Assembly (NCBI GenBank): GCA_021160355.1
Contig: JAGHCS010000229.1
Location: forward strand, 1 to 5,931
DNA length: 5,931 nucleotides
DNA from: Candidatus Cloacimonadota bacterium
GTDB taxonomy: Bacteria; Cloacimonadota; Cloacimonadia; JGIOTU-2
Direction of reading: 5' to 3'
The notes below the pieces were generated by a model. That model was not told the DNA's origin. It did no database searches and saw nothing but the letters and a program-made list of their open reading frames with translations. Shown here piece after piece: positions 1 through 4,281 of this stretch; the stretch's first letter is position 1; every line of letters begins with the position of its first letter. The position numbers were made by a program, and so were the translations under genes.

Positions 1-397
1 CCATTTTTTCTAGTTCCTGTACATTCATGAGCTGATTATCAATAATTCCGACTTTAAATTTGAAGAAATCTTTTTCTTCCGGCAGACTCTTCATAAAATC
101 CGAAATCAATTTTGAAGGTATGATTTCATCTTCCTTGGATACTGCCACAGCAGTAGGACCAACAAGATATTCATCAAGACCTTCGAGTGATAAATCTTTT
201 GCAGCTAATTTTAACAGTGTATTTTTTGCAACAAAATAATCGACTTTGTTATCTCTAAATTTACATCTCAGATCTGTATCTTCCTGAACAGATATTCCTT
301 TATAATCAACAAGCACTATTGCTTTCGCTTCATCCAAACGTTCTTTTAACTGATGAACATTTTCAATGTTTTTTGGATTTACAGCTTTCTGTTCCAT
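1..397 (-). CDS. rplJ: 50S ribosomal protein L10 (partial, C-terminus beyond the left edge)
   Basis: L10 anchors the L7/L12 stalk to the large ribosomal subunit near L11, where translation factors dock. Read from 397 downwards, the frame stays open for 132 codons to the window edge, with no stop. The family normally has about 165-180 residues, so roughly the last quarter (the helix that binds L7/L12 dimers) is missing. The visible part is the N-terminal rRNA/L11-binding domain, with the family patterns LVDYKG (about 29-34), TDLR (41-44), VAKNTLLKLA (56-65) and GPTAVA (80-85). The start ATG at 397 is preceded by an AGGA-type ribosome binding site (TAGGAAATTAT before ATG) that sits just after the rplA stop. 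The gap to rplA is only 12 bp. The first two lysine/glutamine-rich residues are typical of L10. The assignment is confident from sequence and context. rplL and rpoBC would be expected further left but are not visible. Confidence 0.95.
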   Translation of the reverse strand, partial: MEQKAVNPKNIENVHQLKERLDEAKAIVLVDYKGISVQEDTDLRCKFRDNKVDYFVAKNTLLKLAAKDLSLEGLDEYLVGPTAVAVSKEDEIIPSKLISDFMKSLPEEKDFFKFKVGIIDNQLMNVQELEKM

Positions 398-409
398 ATA
401 ATTTCCTAT

Positions 410-1117
410 TTATTTCGCTTGAATTTCTTTTATGTAACCAATTGAATCTATTTTGATACCTGGGCTCATTGTTGAGCACAAGGTAATATTTTTCACATAT
501 CTACCTTTGGATGATGCCGGTCTGTCACGAAGTATCGCACGCATTAATACTTCTGAGTTTTCCGAAAGTTTTTCATTTTCAAATGAGACTTTTCCAATGG
601 GGACGTGAATGTTTCCAAACTTGTCAACACGATACTCTACCTTGCCTGCTTTTGCTTCTTTCACAGCTTTTTCAATATCGGTAGTAATAGTGCCGATTTT
701 AGGATTGGGCATCAACCTTCTGGGTCCAAGAATACGAGCCAGCTTGCCGACCTTACCCATCATATTCGGAGTAGCAATTGCAATATCAAAATCTGTCCAT
801 CCACCCTGGATCTTTTCTGCAAGATCATCCATTCCAACAAAGTCTGCGCCTGCATTTTTGGCTTCTTCAACCTTGTCACCTTCTGCAAAGACAAGCACTT
901 TCACATCTTTACCGGTTCCATGGGGAAGCACAACTGTACCACGCACCAGCTGGTTTGCTTTTTTAGGATCAACGCCCAAGCGAACGTGGAGCTCAACGGT
1001 TTCATCGAAATCTTTATTTGCAATTTCTTTCAGCAGATTCAGGGATTCATCCAGCCCGTATGCTTTTTCTGCTTCAATCTTCTCTAAACCCTGATTATAT
1101 TTCTTACCTCTTTTCAT
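410..1117 (-). CDS. rplA: 50S ribosomal protein L1
   Basis: L1 forms the mobile L1 stalk, which binds 23S rRNA (helices 76-78) and helps release deacylated tRNA from the E site. In some bacteria it also represses its own mRNA. The product has 235 residues, the usual bacterial length. Domain I is split between the N- and C-termini (about 1-67 and 160-235), with domain II between. Recognisable motifs are VELHVRLGVDPKKANQ (41-56), RGTVVLPHGTGK (59-70), the signature around IATPNMMGKVGKLARILGP (114-132), LMPNPKIGTIT (135-145) and SSKGRYVKNI (202-211). The ATG at 1117 has a strong AGGAG site (1132-1126 region) that overlaps the rplK stop TAG, so translation is probably coupled. One unusual residue is Arg134 in GPRRLMPNPK, where Gly (or Asn in some lineages) is more common. 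The gap to rplK is 13 bp. Confidence 0.97.
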   Translation of the reverse strand: MKRGKKYNQGLEKIEAEKAYGLDESLNLLKEIANKDFDETVELHVRLGVDPKKANQLVRGTVVLPHGTGKDVKVLVFAEGDKVEEAKNAGADFVGMDDLAEKIQGGWTDFDIAIATPNMMGKVGKLARILGPRRLMPNPKIGTITTDIEKAVKEAKAGKVEYRVDKFGNIHVPIGKVSFENEKLSENSEVLMRAILRDRPASSKGRYVKNITLCSTMSPGIKIDSIGYIKEIQAK

Positions 1118-1130
1118 GAAGTATGCTCCT

Positions 1131-1565
1131 CTATTTCACTTTATGCTGAATGGTGATACCCATACTACGAGCAGTACCTGCAACCATTTTTTTTGCAGCT
1201 TCGATGTCTGCAGCATTCAAATCTTCCATTTTGATCTTGGCGATCTTTTCGATCTGCTCTTCTGTTATCGAGCCGATCTTTTCTCTATTGGGTACACCGG
1301 AACCTTTTGCCAGACCAGCTTCCTTTTTTATCAGAACTGCTGCAGGTGGTGTTTTGGTAATAAAACTGAATGTTCTATCAGCCCAGACAGTTATCACTGC
1401 AGGAATGATCATTCCCGGTTGATCTTTTGTCTTATCGTTGAACTGCTTGCAGAACTCTCCAATATTCACTCCGTGCTGCCCCAAAGCTGGACCAACCGGA
1501 GGAGCAGGAGTAGCTTGACCTGCAGCCAATTGTATCTTAATTTTTGCTAAAACTTTTTTTGCCAT
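1131..1565 (-). CDS. rplK: 50S ribosomal protein L11
   Basis: L11 binds the GTPase-associated region of 23S rRNA together with L10. It is needed for factor-dependent GTP hydrolysis and for RelA activation in bacteria that have it. The product has 144 residues, against about 141 in most bacteria; the extra residues are a lysine-rich tail (QHKVK). The N-terminal domain (about 1-72) carries the proline-rich PPVGPALGQHGVNI (22-35), the thiostrepton/EF-G-facing surface. The C-terminal rRNA-binding domain shows the family signature RTFSFITKTPPAAVLIKK (64-81) and ends with GTARSMGI (130-137). The start ATG is at 1565, with AAAGG overlapping the nusG stop TAA (TAAAGG). The intergenic gap is 14 bp, too short for a structured leader. 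Assignment is secure from motifs, length and neighbours. Confidence 0.97.
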   Translation of the reverse strand: MAKKVLAKIKIQLAAGQATPAPPVGPALGQHGVNIGEFCKQFNDKTKDQPGMIIPAVITVWADRTFSFITKTPPAAVLIKKEAGLAKGSGVPNREKIGSITEEQIEKIAKIKMEDLNAADIEAAKKMVAGTARSMGITIQHKVK

Positions 1566-1579
1566 AGTAATAGTAACCT

Positions 1580-2092
1580 TTAATCGAGTTTTTCTACTTG
1601 ACTGAAACCGACCTCGACCGGTGTGATGCGACCGAATACAGTCACATTCACAACAAGTTTCTCCTTCTCATCAATAATTCTCTCTATTCCACCTTCAAAA
1701 TCATCAAAGGGACCATCAATTATTTTGATGCGGTCGCCTACGATAAATTTCATTTCGCTGGATACAGAGTCTTTATCTCTCTTTACTCCAAGAATTCTAT
1801 TGACTTCTTTTTCAGATAATGGTTTAGGAGTTTTGTCGCTACCCAAAAATTTTGTAGTAGCAGGAAGCCGAAGCACGAATTGATATGTTTCAGGAGTCAT
1901 ATTCATTTCCATAAGAATATAATTTGGAAAGATCTTCTTCTCTTTAACGATCTTTTTACCATCTCTGATAACAAAAGTCTTATGAGAAGGTATAATAATC
2001 TCTCCAAATTGTTCTTTGAGATCACTATCTTCAAGAAACTTCTCAATTGCTTCTTTAACTTTTTTCTCTTTGCCCACATATGTGTGGAGCAC
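1580..2092 (-). CDS. nusG: transcription termination/antitermination factor NusG, with a 5' end in doubt
   Basis: NusG binds the RNA polymerase clamp through its N-terminal NGN domain. Through its C-terminal KOW domain it contacts Rho or ribosomal protein S10, linking transcription to translation or termination. The coordinates give the frame as it stands, from a GTG at 2092 (170 residues). The NGN part shows HTYVGKEKKVKEAIE, then FGEIIIPSHK and FPNYILMEM. The KOW part shows GDRIKIIDGPFDDFEG and FGRITPVEVGFSQVE near the end, as in other NusG proteins. The real protein almost certainly starts earlier. The codons just upstream of the GTG read Lys-Lys-Trp-Tyr in the same frame, the conserved beginning of NusG. 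However, no ATG, GTG or TTG exists in that frame before a TGA at 2131-2129. An ATG at 2109, overlapping the secE stop, is one base out of frame across an A7 run. With that base restored the protein would have 176 residues, the usual NusG length. Confidence 0.93.
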   Translation of the reverse strand: MLHTYVGKEKKVKEAIEKFLEDSDLKEQFGEIIIPSHKTFVIRDGKKIVKEKKIFPNYILMEMNMTPETYQFVLRLPATTKFLGSDKTPKPLSEKEVNRILGVKRDKDSVSSEMKFIVGDRIKIIDGPFDDFEGGIERIIDEKEKLVVNVTVFGRITPVEVGFSQVEKLD

Positions 2093-2109
2093 GTACCATT
2101 TTTTTCCAT
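2093..2109 (-). other. probable true 5' end of nusG, broken by a one-base frame discrepancy in an A7 tract
   Basis: The secE stop TAA (2111-2109) and an ATG (2109-2107) overlap as TAATG, a common arrangement for coupled translation. The ATG is followed by GG, seven A (2105-2099) and TGG. In the ATG frame the reading is Met-Glu-Lys-Asn-Gly and then an unrelated 68-residue product ending near 1903. Shifting back by one base after the A run gives Met-Glu-Lys-Lys/Asn-Trp-Tyr-Val-Leu-His-Thr, the expected NusG N-terminus. In the ATG frame the site reads A AAA AAT, which has the form of a -1 slippery heptamer. A sequencing or assembly homopolymer error is the simplest explanation, and slippage is an alternative. 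Confidence 0.7.
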
Positions 2110-2297
2110 TATCTAAACAACACCAAATTCACAACTTGTGTGAAAATATTATCAATGATCCAAATAAAGACACCCAGAAGAACGGAGAAAGCAATAACCA
2201 CAGTAGTACCTTCTTTGAGGTCTGCTTTTGTTGGCCAGACAACATTACGTAGTTCCTGGCGAACTTCTTTTAAGAACTTTGCTATTTTTTTAAACAT
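2109..2297 (-). CDS. secE: preprotein translocase subunit SecE
   Basis: SecE clamps the two halves of SecY in the inner-membrane SecYEG channel and is essential for protein export. The product has 62 residues, matching the short single-span SecE of most bacteria rather than the three-span E. coli form. It shows an amphipathic N-terminal helix (KKIAKFLKEVRQELRNV, 3-19), the conserved hinge motif VVWPTK (19-24) and one hydrophobic membrane segment (about 32-52, VVIAFSVLLGVFIWII within it). The start ATG at 2297 was chosen because GGAAAG (2309-2304) lies six bases upstream. A longer in-frame start at GTG 2348 would lie inside tRNA-Trp and adds non-conserved residues. The stop overlaps an ATG proposed for nusG. 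The location between tRNA-Trp and nusG is the classical one. Confidence 0.95.
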   Translation of the reverse strand: MFKKIAKFLKEVRQELRNVVWPTKADLKEGTTVVIAFSVLLGVFIWIIDNIFTQVVNLVLFR

Positions 2298-2303
2298 AAA
2301 TTT

Positions 2304-2309
2304 CTTTCC
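2304..2309 (-). promoter_or_regulatory. ribosome binding site that fixes the secE start
   Basis: On the minus strand GGAAAG lies six bases before ATG 2297. It falls between the tRNA-Trp 3' end (2319) and secE, so it supports the short 62-residue SecE over the longer frame that begins within the tRNA gene. Confidence 0.7.
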
Positions 2310-2318
2310 AGAAAATAA

Positions 2319-2394
2319 TGGCAGGGCTGGCAGGAATTGAACCCGCACTCTTCGGTTTTGGAGACCGCCGCTTTGCCAATTAAGCTACAGCCCT
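2319..2394 (-). tRNA. tRNA-Trp (anticodon CCA)
   Basis: The minus strand folds as a 76-nt tRNA including an encoded 3' CCA. The acceptor stem is AGGGCTG with CAGCCCT, and the discriminator is G. The D arm is GCTT/AAGC, and the anticodon loop CTCCAAA carries CCA. The T arm is GCGGG-TTCAATT-CCTGC. In the anticodon stem (GCGGT with ACCGA) the outermost pair is a G·A mismatch and the other four pair normally. The gene sits between rpmG (10-bp gap) and secE (21-bp gap), so it must be cut out of the mRNA of the tuf-secE-nusG operon. This position just before secE is seen in many bacteria. It supplies the only Trp decoder visible here. Confidence 0.97.
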
Positions 2395-2404
2395 ACACAT
2401 TGAA

Positions 2405-2554
2405 TTATTTAGTTTCTTTGTGAAGTGTATGCTTTCTACATTTCGGACAATATTTTTTAGACTCCATCTTATTAGGATGAGTCTGCTTGTTCTTTGTAGT
2501 CACATAATTATGTGATTTACACTCAGAACAGGAAAGCTTAATATAAATTCTCAT
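2405..2554 (-). CDS. rpmG: 50S ribosomal protein L33, zinc-binding type
   Basis: L33 is a small component of the large subunit near the E site. The 49-residue product starts MRIYIKLSCSECK and keeps two CxxC pairs, Cys9-x-x-Cys12 (CSEC) and Cys36-x-x-Cys39 (CPKC), the zinc-ribbon ligands of the 'C+' form of L33. The middle NYVTTKNKQTHPNKMESKKY and the ending HTLHKETK match the family, and the length is the usual 49-55 residues. The ATG at 2554 is eight bases from the tuf stop. The stop and the ribosome binding site overlap as TAAGGA. Because all four cysteines are kept, this copy would depend on zinc. A cysteine-less paralogue elsewhere in the genome is possible but cannot be seen here. Confidence 0.96.
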   Translation of the reverse strand: MRIYIKLSCSECKSHNYVTTKNKQTHPNKMESKKYCPKCRKHTLHKETK

Positions 2555-2562
2555 TATTGTCC

Positions 2563-3753
2563 TTATTCGATTATCTCTGTGACAACACCAGCACCAACTG
2601 TACGTCCACCTTCACGAATAGCGAAACGAAGACCTTTTTCCATAGCGATTGGAGTAAGAAGATCAATTTCCATGATCACTCTATCACCTGGCATAACCAT
2701 ATCTGTTCCTTCAGGAAGTGATAAGGTACCAGTCACGTCAGTTGTTCTGAAATAAAACTGAGGTCTATAACCAGAGAAGAAAGGTTTATGTCTTCCACCT
2801 TCATCTTTTGTAAGAATATAGGTTTCGCCTTTAAATTTCTTGTGAGGTGTAATACTACCGGGTTTTGCTAGAACCATACCACGTTCGACATCGTCTTTTG
2901 CAATACCACGAAGGAGCACACCAACGTTATCCCCAGCTTCTCCACGTTCAAGAAGTTTCCTGAACATTTCGACACCAGTTACAACGATTTCACGAGTTTC
3001 TCTGATTCCAACACGTTCTACTTTGTCACCAACTTTTACAACACCGCGTTCGATTCTACCTGTAGAAACTGTTCCACGTCCCGGGATACTGAAAATATCT
3101 TCAATAGGCATTAAGAAAGGTAAATCAGTTCCTCTTTCTGGAAGCGGAATATACTCATCGATTGCGTCAATGAGTTCGTGAATACACTTAGTTTTTTCTG
3201 GATCATCAGGATTATTCAATGCTTCAAGAGCACTTCCCTGTACGATAGGAACTTCGTCTCCCGGGAATTCATAATCATTAAGGAGATCACGAACCTCAAG
3301 CTCTACTAATTCAATGAGTTCAGGATCATCGACCATATCGGTCTTGTTCAGAAATACCACGACGTAAGGCACATTCACCTGCTTTGCAAGAAGAATATGC
3401 TCTCTTGTCTGGGGCATAACACCATCTGCAGCGCTTACGACGAGAATCGTACCGTCCATCTGAGCTGCACCAGTGATCATATTTTTAATATAGTCAGCAT
3501 GACCTGGACAGTCTACGTGCGCATAGTGTCGATTTGCACTCTCATACTCAACATGAGCAGTTGCAATAGTAATACCTCGCTCTTTCTCTTCCGGGGCATT
3601 ATCGATATTATCGAAAGAGACATACTCTGCCTGCCCTTTTTTAGAAAGAACAAGTGTCATTGCAGCGGTTAATGTGGTCTTACCATGATCGATATGACCT
3701 ATTGTACCAACATTAACATGCGGCTTAGTTCTCTTATAAGTTTCCTTTGCCAT
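2563..3753 (-). CDS. tuf: translation elongation factor Tu
   Basis: EF-Tu is the GTPase that brings aminoacyl-tRNA to the ribosomal A site. The product has 396 residues, the normal bacterial length. The G domain shows G1 GHIDHGKTT (19-27), the switch I motif RGITI (59-63), G3 DCPGHAD (81-87), G4 NKTD (136-139) and G5 SAL (174-176). Domains 2 and 3 follow, with IPGRGTVSTGRIERG, GITPHKKFKGETYIL-like and the C-terminal REGGRTVGAGVV motif. The catalytic His of DCPGH (His85) is present. ATG 3753 has a near-perfect AGGAGG upstream. An in-frame ATG nine codons earlier (3780) abuts the 3' end of tRNA-Thr, adds non-family residues and was not used. The tRNA quartet immediately upstream mirrors the E. 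coli tufB operon. Whether a second tuf copy exists elsewhere cannot be told from this window. Confidence 0.99.
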   Translation of the reverse strand: MAKETYKRTKPHVNVGTIGHIDHGKTTLTAAMTLVLSKKGQAEYVSFDNIDNAPEEKERGITIATAHVEYESANRHYAHVDCPGHADYIKNMITGAAQMDGTILVVSAADGVMPQTREHILLAKQVNVPYVVVFLNKTDMVDDPELIELVELEVRDLLNDYEFPGDEVPIVQGSALEALNNPDDPEKTKCIHELIDAIDEYIPLPERGTDLPFLMPIEDIFSIPGRGTVSTGRIERGVVKVGDKVERVGIRETREIVVTGVEMFRKLLERGEAGDNVGVLLRGIAKDDVERGMVLAKPGSITPHKKFKGETYILTKDEGGRHKPFFSGYRPQFYFRTTDVTGTLSLPEGTDMVMPGDRVIMEIDLLTPIAMEKGLRFAIREGGRTVGAGVVTEIIE

Positions 3754-3757
3754 GTAT

Positions 3758-3763
3758 CCTCCT
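3758..3763 (-). promoter_or_regulatory. strong Shine-Dalgarno site that fixes the tuf start
   Basis: AGGAGG on the minus strand ends four bases before ATG 3753. It favours the MAKETYKRTKPHVN start over the in-frame ATG at 3780. It occupies the only gap (27 bp) between tRNA-Thr(GGT) and tuf, so tRNA processing would leave a very short 5' leader on the tuf message. Confidence 0.8.
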
Positions 3764-3780
3764 GTTATTATACATTTCAT

Positions 3781-3856
3781 TGGAGCTCATGACCGGGATT
3801 GAACCGGTGACCTCATCCTTACCAAGGATGTGCTCTACCGACTGAGCTACATGAGC
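3781..3856 (-). tRNA. tRNA-Thr (anticodon GGT)
   Basis: The 76-nt minus-strand gene includes an encoded CCA. The acceptor stem is GCTCATG with CATGAGC, and the discriminator is T. The D arm is GCTC/GAGC, the anticodon stem is CATCC/GGATG and the loop TTGGTAA carries GGT, which reads ACC and ACU. The T arm is ACCGG-TTCAATC-CCGGT. It is the last of the four tRNAs before tuf, in the place held by thrT in the E. coli tufB operon. Only one base separates it from tRNA-Gly. Confidence 0.98.
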
Positions 3857-3857
3857 A

Positions 3858-3934
3858 TGGAGCGGGAAACGGGGTTCGAACCCGCGACCCTTAGCTTGGA
3901 AGGCTAATGCTCTAGCCAGCTGAGCTATTCCCGC
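3858..3934 (-). tRNA. tRNA-Gly (anticodon TCC)
   Basis: The 77-nt gene has an encoded CCA. The acceptor stem is GCGGGAA with TTCCCGC, and the discriminator is T. The D arm is GCTC/GAGC, the anticodon stem is TTAGC/GCTAA and the loop CTTCCAA carries TCC (reads GGA and GGG). The T arm is GCGGG-TTCGAAC-CCCGT. It is third in the quartet and corresponds to glyT of the E. coli tufB operon. Its 5' end is six bases from the end of tRNA-Tyr. Confidence 0.98.
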
Positions 3935-3940
3935 AGTTTA

Positions 3941-4025
3941 TGGTGGGGAGAGAAGGATTTGAACCTCCGAAGGCTTCGCCGGCAGATTTACAGTCTGCTC
4001 CCTTTGACCGCTAGGGTATCTCCCC
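3941..4025 (-). tRNA. tRNA-Tyr (anticodon GTA)
   Basis: The 85-nt gene is a class II tRNA with a long variable arm (CGGCGAAGCCTTCG region). It has acceptor stem GGGGAGA with TCTCCCC, discriminator A and encoded CCA. The anticodon stem is GCAGA/TCTGC and the loop CTGTAAA carries GTA. The T arm is GGAGG-TTCAAAT-CCTTC. A long variable arm on tRNA-Tyr is a bacterial/organellar trait and excludes an archaeal origin. It is second in the quartet, as tyrU is in E. coli. Confidence 0.98.
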
Positions 4026-4040
4026 ACTTAAAATAAATTC

Positions 4041-4115
4041 TGGAGCCACCAGAGGGATTTGAACCCCCGACCAGAGGTTTACAAAACCCCTGCTCTACCC
4101 CTGAGCTATGGTGGC
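4041..4115 (-). tRNA. tRNA-Thr (anticodon TGT)
   Basis: The 75-nt gene has an encoded CCA. The acceptor stem is GCCACCA with TGGTGGC, and the discriminator is T. The D arm is GCTC/GAGC, the anticodon stem is GGGGT/ACCTC with one G·U pair, and the loop TTTGTAA carries TGT (reads ACA and ACG). The T arm is GGGGG-TTCAAAT-CCCTC. It is the first gene after the AT-rich promoter region and matches thrU of the E. coli tufB operon. Together with the GGT tRNA it covers all threonine codons. Confidence 0.98.
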
Positions 4116-4129
4116 TACTATATTTTTCA

Positions 4130-4215
4130 CACTTTTATACCCCTCTATACTTAGAAGATACAGATTGCCGAAATTGCAAAAATACTGTCAAATTTTTTAT
4201 AGTTTTTTATATGAT
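4130..4215 (-). promoter_or_regulatory. probable promoter with UP-like A tracts for the tRNA-tuf-secE-nusG-rpl operon
   Basis: The 166-bp gap between the cysS stop (4282) and tRNA-Thr(TGT) (4115) is the only sizeable non-coding stretch before the tRNA-tuf block. On the minus strand it contains two A6 tracts (4208-4203 and 4198-4193), spaced exactly one helical turn apart. Directly after them comes a perfect -35 hexamer, TTGACA (4191-4186). That layout resembles the UP element plus -35 of stable-RNA promoters. No good TATAAT is found 16-18 bases downstream. TATAGA (4149-4144) and TATAAA (4139-4134) lie nearer the tRNA but lack a good -35 at normal spacing. The location is well supported and the exact -10 is not. 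Confidence 0.5.
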
Positions 4216-4281
4216 TTAAATATGAATTTAATATTATTATAATTTAACTATGTATTATATGAAATATGGAAAAGTTCGTTA

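Noticed and set aside
605..1550. Long plus-strand frames opposite rplA and rplK (up to 161 codons)
   Set aside because: They are antisense shadows of well-identified ribosomal protein genes, with no recognisable domains and unusual composition.
1903..2109. 68-codon frame starting at the ATG that overlaps the secE stop
   Set aside because: It is the out-of-frame reading of nusG, is rich in Lys/Leu/Arg without any family pattern, and lies wholly inside the nusG coding region.
2298..2348. Longer SecE starting at GTG 2348
   Set aside because: The extension would be translated from the tRNA-Trp gene, and its residues are not SecE-like.
3754..3780. Nine-codon N-terminal extension of EF-Tu from an ATG at 3780
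   Set aside because: It begins right at the 3' end of tRNA-Thr, has no room for a ribosome binding site, and the strong AGGAGG lies before the ATG at 3753.
4212..4250. AT-only inverted repeat (TTAAAT-TCAT-ATTTAA) as a terminator of cysS
   Set aside because: The stem is six A-T pairs with no G-C and no following U run of the right form, so it would be too weak for an intrinsic terminator.
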